Source: Lamellibrachia columna
Taxonomy: Eukaryota; Annelida; Polychaeta; Sabellida; Siboglinidae
Assembly (NCBI GenBank): GCA_963662155.1
Contig: OY759274.1
Coordinates: 48,829,577 to 48,893,576, forward strand
Direction of reading: 5' to 3'
Length of the DNA: 64,000 nucleotides
Below, piece after piece: positions 49,201 to 62,348 of this stretch (positions are counted from its first letter, which is position 1; every line of letters starts with the position of its first letter). The notes below the pieces were generated by a model. It had not been told where the DNA came from, searched no databases, and saw nothing but the letters and a program-made list of their open reading frames with translations. The translations under genes and the position numbers were made by a program.

Positions 49201-52200
49201 TTGTGAACGCCTTTGCTGTATACGGGCTACAGGGAAAAGGAGGAGACCAAATATAGCATATATCATGAGTAAATGCTGTGGACCCTTCATTCAAGAGTAA
49301 ATAATGTGTTCTCCATATATCGTCAATAAAAGCCGTGGAACCCATTTCCAGAGAGTCAATAATAAATGCAACAAAATCCTTCTCTCATGAGTATATACAG
49401 TGTACTCCATCTCTTAAGAGTAAATGCTGTGTACATCCTATATTGGGAGTCAATGCTGTGGCTCCATAACTCGAAAGTGCTGTGGACTCCTCCTCTCCTT
49501 CATTAATGTTTTGGACTAGTGAAGAAGAAGATGGGGAAAACAAAATCGACAAAAAGTATCGATGCCAGCTCTGATATGTACATTTTTTTATGAGTAAATG
49601 TTATGAGTAAATTTTGTGGACTCCAACTCTCATGAGTAACTGCTTTGAACTCCATATTTCTACAGTAAATGCTTTCGACTCCATCTCTTGTGAGTAAATG
49701 TTGTGGACTCCATATCTCACAAGTAACTGCTTTGGACTCCACCTCTTGATATTGAATACTGTGTACTCCATCTCTCAATAGTAAACTCTGCTTACTCCTT
49801 ATCTCATCAGTACACCTCGTATACTCCTTCTCTCATGAATAAATGCTGTGGGTTTCACCTCTTTTGAGTAAATGCTGTGGAGGCCACTTCTCTTAAGTAA
49901 ATTATGTGTACTCTGTCTCTCATGAGTATATTTTGTGGATTCCATCTTTCAACAAAAATTGCTGTGGACTCCATATATTGTCAGTAACTGTGGACTCCAT
50001 CTCTAATGAGTAAATGCTGTGTACCCCATCTCTCATGAGTATATGTGGTGTACTCCTTCTCTCATGAGTAAATGCTGCTTAATCCATCTACCAATAATAA
50101 ATGCTGTGGTCTCCATATCTCCTGTGTAAATGTCATGTACGTCATCTCTCTTGAGAATATATTGTGAACTCCATCTCTTATGAGTAAGTGCTGTTTACGG
50201 GCTACAGGGAAAAGGAGGAGATCAAATATAGCATATATCGTGTGTAAATGCTGTGAATCCTTCTATCAAGAGTAAATAATGTGTTCTCCATATCTTGTCA
50301 TTAAAAGCCGTGGAACCCATTTCTAGAGAGTCAATAGTAAATGCAACGAAATCCATCTCTCATGAGTATATACAGTGCACTCCATCTCTTAAGAGTAAAT
50401 GCTGTGTACATCCTATCTTGGGAGTCTCTCATGTGTAAATGCTGCGGACACCATCTCTCGTCAGTAAAACGATGGACACCATCTCTTGAGAGTGTCTGCT
50501 GTGGAATATATCTATATTAAGTAAATTATGTACACTCCATTTCTTATTAGTAAAATTTGTTCACTCCATCTCTCATAAGAGTAAATGCTATGGACTCCGT
50601 CTCTCAATAGAGTAAATGCTATGGACTCCATCTGTCATAAATAAATGACTTCTACTCCATCTGTCATTGGTTAAATGGTGTGGACTCCATCGCTCATGAG
50701 AAAATGTCTTGAGTAAATACCATATTCTCCATCTCTCGTGAGTAAATGCGGTGTACTCCACCTTTCAAGAGTAAATGCTGTGTATACCATCTCTAATGAG
50801 AAAATGCTGTGGATTCCATCCCTCTTGGGTAAATGTTGTGATCTCCATCTCTCATTCCAGAATTCTGTTTGCTGCGTCTCTCATGAGTATAAGCTGGGGA
50901 CACCATCACTCATTTATAAATGGTGTCAACCCCATCTTTCATGAGTAAATGCTGACTAATCCATGTCTAAAAATTAAATTTTGTGTACACAATATCTTGT
51001 CAGTAAATGCTGTGGACTCCATGTCTTGTGAGTAAATGGTGTGGACACCATATCTCGTAAGTAATTGCGATGGACTTAACTTCTCATGAGTAATTGCTGT
51101 GGACTAGTGAAGAAAATCTTTCATTAGTAAATGCTTTGTACTCCATCTCTCATTAGTAAATACAGTGTTCTCTATTTATCGTGTGTAAATTTTGCGCACT
51201 CCCTCTCTTATGACTACATATCTTGAACTCCATCTCTCATTGGTAATTGCAGTTTACTACAACTGTCATGAGTATATATTGTGGACTCCATCTTTCTACA
51301 GTAAATGCTGTACATCATCTCTCTTGAGAATATATTGTGAACGCCTGTGCTGTATACGGGCTACAAGGAAAAGGAGGAGACCAAATATAGCATATATCGT
51401 GTGTAAATGCTGTGGACACTTCATTCAAGAGTAAATAATGTGTTCTCCATATATCGTCATTAAAAGCCGTGGAACCCATTTCCAGAGAGTCAATAGTAAA
51501 TGCAACAAAATCCATCTCTCATGAGTATATACAGTGTACTCCATCTCTTAAGAGTAAATGCTGTGTACATCCTATATTGGGAGTCAATGCTGTGGCTCCA
51601 TACCTCGAAAGTACTGTGGACTCCTCCTCTCATTCATTAATGTTGTGGACTAGTGATGAAGAAGATGGGGAAAACAAAATCGACAAAACGTATCGATGCC
51701 AGCTCTGATATGTAATTTTTTTCATGAGTAAATGTTATGAGTAAATTTTGTGGACTCCAACTCTCATGAGTAACTGCTTTGGACTCCATATTTCTACAGT
51801 AAATGCTTTGGACTGCATCTCTTGTGAGTACATGTTGTGGACTCCATATCTCACAAGTAACTGCTTTGGACTCCATCTCTTGATATTGAATACTGTGTAC
51901 TCCATCTCTCAATAGTAAACTCTGCTTACTCCTTATCTCATCACTACACCTCGTGTACTCCTTCTCTCATGAGTAAATGCTGTGGGTTTCACCTCTTTTG
52001 AATAAATGCTGTGGAGGCCACCTCTCTTAAGTAAATTATGTGTACTCTGTGTCTCATGAGTATATTTTGTGGAATCCATCTTTCAACAAAAATTGCTGTG
52101 GACTCCATATATTGTCAGTAACAGTGGACTCCATCTCTAATGAGTAAATGCTGTGTACCCCATCTCTCATGAGTATATGTGGTGTACTCCTTCTCTCATG

Positions 52201-54155
52201 AGTAAATGCTGCGTAATCCATCTACCAATAATAAATGCTGTGATCTCCATATCTCCTGTGTAAATGTCATGTACGTCATCTCTCTTGAGAATATATTGTG
52301 ATCTCCATCTCTTATGAGTAAGTGCTGTTTTCGGGCTACAGGGAAAAGGAGGAGACCAAATATAGCATGTATCGTGTGTAAATGCTGTGAATCCTTCTAT
52401 CAAGAGTAAATAATGTGTTCTCCATATCTTGTCATTAAAAGCCGTGGAACCCATTTCTAGAGAGTCAATAGTAAATGCAACGAAATCCATCTCTCATGAG
52501 TATATACAGTGCACTCCATATCTTAAGAGTAAATGCTGTGTACATCCTATCTTGGGAGTCTCTCATGTGTAAATGCTGCGGACTCCATCTCTCGTCAGTA
52601 AAACGATGGACACCATCTCTTGAGAGTGTCTGCTGTGATCTCTATCTATATTAAGTAAATTATGTACACTCCATTTCTTATTAGTAAAATTTGTTCACTC
52701 CATCTCTCATAAGAGTAAATGCTATGGACTCCGTCTCTCAATAGAGTAAATGCTATGGACTCCATCTGTCATAAATAAATGACTTCTACTCCATCTGTCA
52801 TTGGTTAAATGCTGTGGACTCCATCGCTCATGAGAAAATGTCTTGAGTAAATACCATATTCTCCATCTCTCGTGAGTAAATGCGGTGTACTCCACCTCTC
52901 AAGAGTAAATGCTGTGTATACCATCTCTAATGAGAAAATGCTGTGGATTCCATCCCTCTTGGGTAAATGTTGTGATCTCCATCTCTCATTCCAGAATTCT
53001 GTTTGCTGCGTCTCTCATGAGTATAAGCTGTGGACACCATCACTCATTAGTAAATTGTGTCAACTCCATCTTTCATGAGTAAATGCTGTCTAATCCATGT
53101 CTAAAAATAAAATTTTGTGTACACAATATCTTATCAGTAAATGCTGTGGACTCCATGTCTTGTGGGTAAATGGTGTGGACACCATATCTCGTAAGTAATT
53201 GCGGTGGACTTAACCTCTCATGAGTAATTGCTGTGGACTAGTGAAGAAAATCTTTCATTAGTAAATGCTGTGTACTCCATCTCTCATTAGTAAATACATT
53301 GTTCTCTATTTATCGTGAGTAAATTTTGCGCACTCCATCTCTTATTACTACATATCTTGAACTCCATCTCTCATTGGTAATTGCAGTTTACTACAACTGT
53401 CATGAGTATATATTGTGGACTCCATCTTTCTACAGTAAATGCTGTACGTCATCTCTCTTGAGAATATATTGTGAACGCCTGTGCTGTATACTGGCTACAG
53501 GGAAAAGGAGGAGACCAAATATAACATATATCGTGTATAAATGCTGTGGACCCTTCATTCAAGAGTAAATAATGTGTTCTCCATATATCGTCATTAAAAG
53601 CCGTGGAACCCATTTCCAGAGAGTCAATAGTAAATGCAACAAAATCCAACTCTCATGAGTATATTCAGTGTACTCCATCTCTTAAGAGTAAATGCTGTGT
53701 ACATCCTATATTGGGAGTCAATTCTGTGGCTCCATACCACGAAAGTGCTGTGGACTCCTCCTCTCCTTCATTAATGTTGTGGACTAGTGTTGAAGAAGAT
53801 GGGGAAAACAAAATCGACAAAAAGTATCTATGCCAGCTCTGATATGTAATTTTTTTTATGAGTAAATGTTATGAGTAAATTTTGTGGACTCCAACTCTCA
53901 TGAGTAACTGCTTTGAACTCCATATTTCTACAGTAAATGCTTTCGACTCCATCTCTTGTGAGTAAATGTTGTGGACTCCATATCTCACAAGTAACTGCTT
54001 TGGACTCCATCTCTTGATATTGAATACTGTGTACTCCATCTCTCAATAGTAAACTCTGCTTACTCCTTATCTCATCAGTACACCTCGTGTACTCCTTCTC
54101 TCATGAGTAAATGCTGTGGGTTTCACCTCTTTTGAGTAAATGCTGTGGAGGCCAC
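40270..54155. repeat. 2,134-bp higher-order repeat of the 29-bp satellite, about 6.5 units
   Basis: A marker (ttttgcgcactc followed by tcttatgactacatatcttg) starts at 41563, 43687, 45821, 47899, 49058, 51192 and 53326. Intervals are 2124, 2134, 2078, 1159, 2134 and 2134 bp. Neighbouring copies are nearly identical by eye. Each unit carries two paralogous spacer blocks of gggctacagggaaaaggagg type and one tagtgaagaagaagatgggg block. The 2078 interval is explained by a 56-bp deletion near 47815. Confidence 0.93.
47899..49057. repeat. Recombined short higher-order unit (1,159 bp)
   Basis: Follows the normal unit up to ccgtggaacccatttc near 48190, then jumps to the second spacer block of the unit (tagagagtcaatagttaatg). 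About 975 bp are missing. The two spacer blocks share over 100 bp, giving the substrate for unequal crossing-over. Confidence 0.85.
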
Positions 54156-56275
54156 CTCTCTTGAGTAAATGCTGTGGACCCCATCCCGCATGAGTCAATA
54201 TTGTCGAATTTATCTCTCATAAGAAAAAACCGTTTACTCCATGTATGTATATAAATGTTGTGTACTCCATCTATCATGATTAAATTCATTGGAATCCATG
54301 TGAAAATATTGTCAACTCCAAATCTCGTGACAAAATACTACCTACTCCGTCTCTCATGATTAAATGCAGTGGACTCAATACCTCATAAGTAAATGCCTTC
54401 TACTCCATATATCATGAGTAAATACCGTGTCCTCCATCTCTCATGAGTAAATACTGAGTGCCCAATCTCTCAATAGTACATTCAGTGGAATACATCTCTT
54501 ATGAGTCAATTCTGTTATCTCCATCTCTCAAAATTAAATGCTGTGTACCCCATATCTCAAATGAGTAAATATTGTAAATTCCATCTCTCATTCGTAAGTT
54601 ATGTTGGTGCATCTCTCATTAGTATATGCTGTGGACACCATATCTCATGAGTAAATGCTGTGAAACCCATCTCCCAAGACTGAAGGCTGTGGACCCCATC
54701 TCCCAATATTAAATGTTATATACACAATCTGTAATGTGTAACTGGTGTGGACTCTATTTCTAATGAGTAAAGCAGTGGACTCAGTAAATTCTGTGTACTC
54801 CATCTCTAATGAATAATTTATATGATATCCAACTCTAAAGAGTAAATATCATGTACTCGATCTTCTATAAGTAAATGTTGTGTACTCGGGTATATTTTGT
54901 GGACTCCATCTCTCAAAAGCAAATGCTGTGGACTCCATATCTTGAAAGTCAATGCTATGGACTCCATATATTTTCAGTAAGAGTGGACGTCATCTATTGA
55001 TAGTCACTGCTTTCGACTGCATTAGTCGTTAGAAAATGCTGTGGACTCTATCTCTTGGAAATCAATGCTATTGTCGCCATATATTTTCATTAAGTGTGGA
55101 CTCCATATCTCATGAGTAAATGCTGTGTATACCATCTCTCCTGTGTCAATTCTGTAGAATCCCCCTGTTTTGAGTAAATACTGGCCATTCCATCTCTTAT
55201 GAGTAAATGCTGTGGGCACCTCCTGTCATGAGTAAATGCCGGGGATTACATCTCTCCAGAGTAAATGCTGTGTACCCCATTTTCAGTAATTGCAGTGGAC
55301 TCCATTTCTCGTGAGTAAATGTTGTGTGCTCCATCTCTCATTAGTAAATGCTGTGTAATTAATCTCTCATTAGTAAATACCGTGTTTTCCATTTCTCACG
55401 AGTAAATTGTGTGGACTCCTTCACTCATTGGTAAATGCAATTTACTCCAACTGTCATGAGTATATGTTGTGGACTCCATCTTTCTAGAGTAAATGCTGCG
55501 GACTCCATCTCTTGTGAGTAAATGTTGTGGACTCCGTATCTCACGAGTAAATGCTTTGGATTCCATCTCTTGACATATAATACTGTGTACTCCATCTCTC
55601 AAGAGTAAACGCTGTTTACTCCGTATGGGTTTCACTTCTTTTGAGTAAATGCTGTGGAGGCCACCTCTCATGAGTAAATGCGTTGGACCCCATCCCTCAT
55701 GAGTCAGTGCTGTGGACTTCATCTCTCAAGAGAAAAAACCATGTACTCCATGTATCTTGAGTAAATGTTGTGTACTCCATCTATCATCAGTAAATCCATT
55801 TGAAAATATTGTTAACTCCAAATCTCGTGACAAAATAGTATATGCTGTGGACACAACATCTCATGAGTAAATGCTGTGAAACCCATTTCTCTAGAGTAAA
55901 GGCTGTGGACGCCATCTCTTATGAGTAAATACTGTAATCTCCATATCTGATCAGTAAATGCTGTGTAGTCCATCTCTCAAGATTAAATGTTGTGTACACA
56001 ATCACTAATTTCTGATGAGTAAATGCAGTGGACTCCATATCACATCAGTACATTCTGTGTACTCCATCTCTCATGAGTAATTGATGTGAAATCCATCTCT
56101 TATGAGTAAATATCATATACTCGATCTTTTATCAGTTAATATTGTGTACTCGGTCTTTCATAAATATATTTTGTTGACTCCATCTCTCAAGAGAAAATGC
56201 TGTAGACTCTATATCTTGGAAGTCAATGCTATGGACTCCATATCTTTTCAGTAAATATGTGTATGTTTGTTGTAG

Positions 56276-56328
56276 ACTCCACTGGAATCACATCACGTCT
56301 TCAGACAGAAGAAGGAACTGGATAGAAG
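56276..56328 (+). CDS. Penultimate exon of a plus-strand gene
   Basis: Acceptor tttgttgtag and donor GAAG then GTGAGT frame a 53-nt exon reading LHWNHITSSDRRRNWIE, with one base left on each side. It joins in phase to the exon at 57580 (G plus AC gives Asp). It lies directly after 20 kb of satellite. It may be the continuation of the 3.6-8.0 kb gene, but exon 5 of that gene ends at phase 0 and this one needs phase 2, so another exon would be required. Confidence 0.7.
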
Positions 56329-56348
56329 GTGAGTAGATCTATTGTCTC

Positions 56349-57553
<1,205 letters not shown>

Positions 57554-57579
57554 TGTAACACGTGTGTCGTTTGTTGTAG

Positions 57580-57728
57580 ACTGGGCTGTGATAGAGTCGG
57601 TTTTGTGCCGTGGTGGTCGTAGGATGTCTGTCGGTGACGACTGTCACTGGACAGACAGGTATCACAGCCACAACCGAGTCTCGTCACACTACAGCACCAT
57701 CAAGTCATCAAGTCGCCTCTTCATGTGA
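57580..57728 (+). CDS. Terminal exon of a plus-strand gene
   Basis: After acceptor tttgttgtag, in phase with the previous exon, it reads DWAVIESVLCRGGRRMSVGD then DCHWTDRYHSHNRVSSHYST and IKSSSRLFM, stop TGA at 57726-57728. The tail is rich in serine, histidine and arginine. No family recognised. Both acceptors of this gene are the same ten bases, tttgttgtag. A polyadenylation signal follows at 57775. A diverged inverted copy of this exon and its 3' flank sits at 60.35-60.85 kb. Confidence 0.75.
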
Positions 57729-57774
57729 CACTATAATACTTCACTACATGTCAACTGTCATGTAATTATGATGT

Positions 57775-57780
57775 AATAAA
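57775..57780 (+). promoter_or_regulatory. Polyadenylation signal AATAAA
   Basis: Canonical AATAAA 47 bp after the stop codon of the terminal exon. Confidence 0.65.
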
Positions 57781-57998
57781 ATTATGTTCGACCCTTCAAT
57801 CCATAATGGACTCGTCCGTCGTACGATGATCCACAAAAAGTCGCCGTTTGTTACAATGTTTCAAACTTGTCTGGAACAAGTTCAGGGAAGGTTTCAATAT
57901 CAATTGGCAAGTTACTTTGTTCTTTCAAACGAGTGCAGGGACTGCCTCAAAGTAAATGTAATGCTAAAGTAATGACAGCAGTTCTATTTTCATGTATA

Positions 57999-58183
57999 CA
58001 ATGGAACCTCGTTAATACGGACACATTGGTTCCCAGTGTGTGTCCGGATTTTAAAGTGTTATGGTTAAATGAATCTTACAAATCAGGGGTAAATTAATGT
58101 TTTGGAAATTCCTTTCCCCTGAAATAATGTCCGTATGCCGAGTTTTCCTGATTATCTGTGTTCACATTAACGAGGTTCCACTG
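57999..58183. mobile_element. MITE, 185 bp, terminal inverted repeats CAATGGAACCTCGTTAATAC
   Basis: Ends are inverted repeats of 24 bp with three mismatches (left CAATGGAACCTCGTTAATAC, right CAGTGGAACCTCGTTAATGT when reverse complemented). TA precedes the left end; the right flank is CATA. The pattern fits a pogo/Tc1-mariner-type non-autonomous element. Confidence 0.8.
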
Positions 58184-58810
58184 CATACGAACGTAGCTTA
58201 AATGTCGTGTATTCTCTGTTGTGATTATTTTATCTGTTTCATATTTTTTTCATCACATTTTTTAGCAGTGAATATCAGTGACTGAACAAGTAGCAATAAA
58301 ACTGTACAAAGTTGGTCTGCGTGTTACTGTAGTAAAACTATATAAAGTGTGTGACAGTAGGTCTGTTAACACGGGGAAGTTGGTCCGCGTGTGATTGTAG
58401 GTCCGTTCACACGGGGAAGTTGGTCCGCGCTAACTCCACGCTTACACACCTATTCCTAAAAGGCTGTTTTTTTTCCACAGCCTATAAAGAGCCCTTCGGA
58501 AAGGCTCTACGCTCAAAATATTGATTAAAACTCATTGCCAGAGGCACCAAGTTTCCCGCTTTGGCGGTAGAACGTTTCCCCTTCAATTTGGGATAATTTA
58601 TCGGTCTACCCCTTTAGTGACGAAATCTACCACTAAACCGCAATTTCACGGTTTAAACGTTAAATGCACTCATTTCGAATCCAAACATACCAACACGTCA
58701 CATACAAGATGCACCAACATTAAGTAATATACCCTAAAGTTGACAAACAGTTCCGCCAGGAGTGAAACCCCTCTCACACTACCCCTAGTGACCGCGGGGC
58801 TTTTTGTGCA
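58184..58810. other. 3' flank, no gene
   Basis: Holds a short duplicated stretch near 58350-58430 (acacggggaagttggtccgc twice). Otherwise unassigned. Confidence 0.5.
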
Positions 58811-59404
58811 AAGTTACTTGGCACCTCTGCATAGCTACCCCGTATTTGTTCTACCATGACCTTACTTGTTGTACATAGCTACCCCGTATTTGTTCTACCA
58901 TGACGTTACTTGCTGTACATAGCTACCCCGTATTTGTTCTACAATGACCTTACTTGCTGTACATAGCTACCCCGTATTTGTTCTACCATGACCTTACTTG
59001 TTGTACATAGCTACCCCGTATTTGTTCTACCATGACGTTACTTGCTGTACATAGCTACCCCGTATTTGTTCTACCATAACGTTACTTTCTGTATATAGCC
59101 ACCCCGTATTTGTTCTACCATGACCTTACTTGCTGTACATAGCTACCCCGTATTTGTTCTACCATGACCTTACTTGTTGTACATAGCTACCCCGTATTTG
59201 TTCTACCATGACGTTACTTGTTGTACATAGCTACCCCGTATTTGTTCTACCATGACGTTACTTTCTGTACATAGCCACCCCGTATTTGTTCTACCATGAT
59301 CTTACTTGCTGTACATAGCCACCCCGTATTTGTTCTACCATGACCTTACTTGCTGTACATAGCCACCCCGTATTTGTTCTACCATGACCTTACTTGCTGT
59401 ACAT
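58811..59404. repeat. 44-bp minisatellite, about 13 copies
   Basis: The unit holds tacatagctaccccgtattt and gttctaccatgacgttactt. Variants gac(c/g)tt and agc(t/c)acc are interspersed. Unrelated to the 44-bp array at 2.4 kb. Confidence 0.95.
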
Positions 59405-60129
59405 TGCAGCCGACACGACTTGTCCAATACAAACCAGACGAATACACGTCACACGACCGTTCAACAGCAGGACGTGGCTTAATCCAGTACAAACAGTGCT
59501 GTTAGATTTATCAGTAGGGTCTGACTTTGTGCATCCCAGGATATATTATAACCTGTTGTTTCATCTACACATCAAACATATAAACAGTACGAATCATAAC
59601 ATTGTGTCCTCGTGTAGCGCCGTGATACATAATCTAACGGAGCTGGGCAGATAGGGCAGCAATCGATACTACCAACTGGTATATTGTGTGAGTGGCGGTC
59701 GGACCCACACACCAAGATCTACGTGTTAGCTCCAGCCCGGTTAGTTGAGCACGAAGGATGCGGTGTGAGCATTGTTCATTCGGTCAACAGGAATGATGTT
59801 CCACCCGAACACAAGCGTTATCATTGCAATACTTGTCACAGCAGCCCCTGGGATCGGCCGCGTGTTCTGTCAGCTCCGGGACATGGTGAGCATTACACAC
59901 GTAATATACGTGTACACGCGACACTCGGGAAGAACGGTTTCCGCTCCGGGCGACACCTACAAGGAGCGTGGGGATGTCCCTGTCCGCGACTGAGTCGTGG
60001 GCAGACGTCAACTCCAAACTGCGAAGAAATGTAAACGTGATTGTAGGACGCTGGTGTGTTCACACGTCCGACAACGCTGGAGGGAAGACGCTGCTAGAAC
60101 GGCAAGGTCATATTCTCGAAAATTGACCT
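59405..60129 (+). other. Unassigned, possibly the 5' part of the gypsy element
   Basis: GC-richer than the rest of the window and open over 116 codons at 59684-60034, with a second overlapping open frame. Composition resembles the gypsy pol that follows, but I recognise no gag, protease or LTR. Confidence 0.35.
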
Positions 60130-60352
60130 ATAAGGATATCATCAAATAGCAGCTGCAAACATTTGTGAAACGCCTATAATATCCCTGTTTGGACTTTACG
60201 ACGACGATATACTAATCGCCAGTACTAGGCACGTCGAGCAGATATCTACGACTACTATTCAAACGCTTGTCACACTACGACCTTGACCCTTAGTGATCAA
60301 CGTCGATAAGTGCATTTTCATCGTGGACGAAGTTGACTTTCTCTGACATCAC

Positions 60353-60853
60353 AGATGAAATATTCACCACAGAATAAACGACATTTTAACAACATTCGTA
60401 TCCAGTGGAACCTCATCCGGGTCCGGGTCCGGAGACCTCGGCATCCGGACATCATTGCTTCGGAAAGGAATGTCCAAACGCTAATTTACTTCGTTATTTG
60501 TATGATTCGTTTATCGGACACACACACTGGGAACCTATGAGTCCGTATTAACGGGGTTCCATTGTATACACGAAAATAAAACCGCTGTCATTTATGTTGC
60601 ACTTTGAGGCAGTCCCTGAACTTATTTGAAAGAACAAAGTTACTTGCCAATTTGTATTTAAATATTCCCCGAATTGAAGGGGTCAGACATCATTTTTATT
60701 GCATAATCATTAAATGTACAACTGACAGGTGAGATATATATTGTCATATGAAGAGGCGACGATGACTTTATCGCTTTATGGGCCTGTCGTCTGAAGACGC
60801 CCAGTTGTCGCTGTCATCGCTGTGTTTGCTGTCTTGTGACAGTCGCCACTAAA
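60353..60853 (-). pseudogene. Inverted copy of the terminal exon, 3' flank and MITE, inserted in gypsy pol
   Basis: The reverse complement of 60353-60853 aligns with about 57633-58240: part of the terminal exon (GACTGTCAC, CGCCTCTTCATATGA), a changed polyA region (GCAATAAAAATGATG), the phrase ttggcaagt(t)actttgttc and the MITE. The coding frame is broken. It is flanked by 21-bp direct repeats at 60332-60352 and 60854-60874 (gttgactttctctgacatca versus gtcgactttctcagacatca), both reading the gypsy VDFL-x-HH codons, so they look like a target duplication. Confidence 0.8.
60403..60564. mobile_element. Second copy of the MITE, carried in the inverted segment
   Basis: Ends CCAGTGGAACC and GGGTTCCATTG. 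It holds the same position relative to the flanking phrases as 57999-58183, so it came along with the copied segment rather than by independent insertion. Confidence 0.75.
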
Positions 60854-61238
60854 GTCGACTTTCTCAGACATCACGTAACAAGCGCTGGTATCACCCCCTC
60901 GAAGAACGCATCGAAACTATCCCGAATCTACCGACGTGAAAGGATTACAAACATTCTTGGAAATGATCAGCTACGCTAGAGTGGATTCGACCGTGAACTG
61001 TTGCCGGCATACCAAGCCCTACGTAATTTCCTGTATTTACTTGAAGGACGTGTTTTCCACGTCTACACCGTTGACATTGTCATCGCTATGGACGCGCCAC
61101 CTATCGTTCATCGCTAAGTTCAAAACGGACTTTCGGTGTGTACCCGGAAAGGGTGACGTAAGCGATGACGTAATCGATGACGCACAACGAATCGTCGTTG
61201 ACGAAACATCGCCAGTCTTTGCCAGAAATGGCCGTTGT

Positions 61239-61333
61239 TACCACACTGTCGACTGTCACAGGCCGGTGTTACCACACTGTCGACTGTCACAGGCCGGTGT
61301 TACCACACCGTCGACTGTCACATGCCGGTGTTA
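61239..61333. repeat. 31-bp tandem repeat, three copies, in gypsy pol
   Basis: The unit contains ccacactgtcgactgtcaca and ggccggtgtta. It lies in the RT/RNase H interval of the decayed element. Confidence 0.9.
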
Positions 61334-61556
61334 CTACCGCATTTTGGCGCGCTGGATCATGACCTGACCTGACCAGAGATCTGAACGTACAAACATGTCG
61401 ATCGTCTCACAGCAGTCTTACCGTACGTGATATAACAATTGGTAATGGCGAAGACATTATATGTGACGTGTCGACGTCCCATTGTGCCCTTTACACGGAG
61501 ACGCTGCGTTTTCGGAACAATGACGACATGTCTCATCCAGGAATACATACTACTCG

Positions 61557-62005
61557 TTTAACAAGATTTAACAAGATTTGCCATCCAAGTCAAAGGCCCA
61601 GATGGCAAGTGGACAAGGAAGCCATTGGCTTATCGAGAGTCCAACAATGTTCATCTACTTATAGCCTGCCCTCCTGAGATATGTGTCAACCTTGTTTTTA
61701 AACATATTCACGCTGCTAGCAGTTACACAATCTGTAGACAATTTGTTCCATTCATTTATTGTCCTCTGTGAGAACGAGTGCTTCCTGATGTCCAAACTAC
61801 ATTGATCCTTTACTAATTTTACCTCATGTCCTCTAGTTCTGCTATCCTTCTTGAGTGAGGAAAACATATTTCTATCAATATTTTCATACCCATTCAATAT
61901 CTTAAAAACTTCAATCTGATCTCCTCTTAATCTCCTTGTCTCTAGAGTTGTTAAACCACATTCTTTCAAGCGTTCTTCATAACTAAGGTCTCTCAGTTCT
62001 GGAAT
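61557..62005 (-). mobile_element. CR1/L2-like LINE copy D, 5'-truncated, in gypsy pol
   Basis: The 3' end at 61557 bears AACAAGATTT tandem. The minus strand is open through IPELRDLSYEERLKECGLTT, SSLKKDSRTRGHEVKLVKDQ, then DIRKHSFSQRTINEWNKLST and ends RRAGYK. Only the 3'-most 449 bp are present. It splits the gypsy integrase N-terminal part. Confidence 0.93.
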
Positions 62006-62348
62006 CTGGAGTCTACTCTGACCGAACACGAATCGTGATGTCACAGCATGGATGACATCTTTTATGTTTTGTTAACGTGCGAACATACACAGGAACGTGA
62101 CGGCCCCGCTACATCATTTCGACGTCCCTGACCGACGTTTTGATATGATTCACGTCGACATCGTAGGACACTCCCGCCGTCCTAGGACCCTCCCGCCGTC
62201 GATCAAAGCTAAGTATTTACAATCGTGGACCGGTTCACCCGCTGGTCTGATGCGATACCTGTGATTGACGCTACGGCTGTATCCAGTGCACGCGCCTTGC
62301 TAGGTAATTGGAGGTCGGGTTTCAGAGGACCGACGGAAATCACAACGG

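Larger units (their letters stand above)
35749..56262. repeat. 29-bp satellite, block 3 (about 20 kb)
   Basis: Continuous 29-bp units with spacers every 0.4-1 kb (ggactagtgaagaagaag and gggctacagggaaaaggagg types). Divergent in 35.7-40.3 and 54.2-56.26 kb, higher-order between. The last unit stops about 15 bp before the acceptor of the 56,276 exon. All ORFs in it, in either direction, follow from the 29-residue three-unit reading and are not genes. Confidence 0.95.

Noticed and set aside
20913..55722. Dozens of ORFs reading MRDGVHSIYS, MESTAFTHERWSPQHLL or MLWTPSLMSKCCGLHL
   Set aside because: All are three-unit readings of the 29-bp satellite in different frames and end at random unit mutations.
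61557..62005. LINE copy D start codon at 62044 as a real protein start
   Set aside because: Its first residues come from gypsy sequence outside the LINE; the frame is only a chance fusion.
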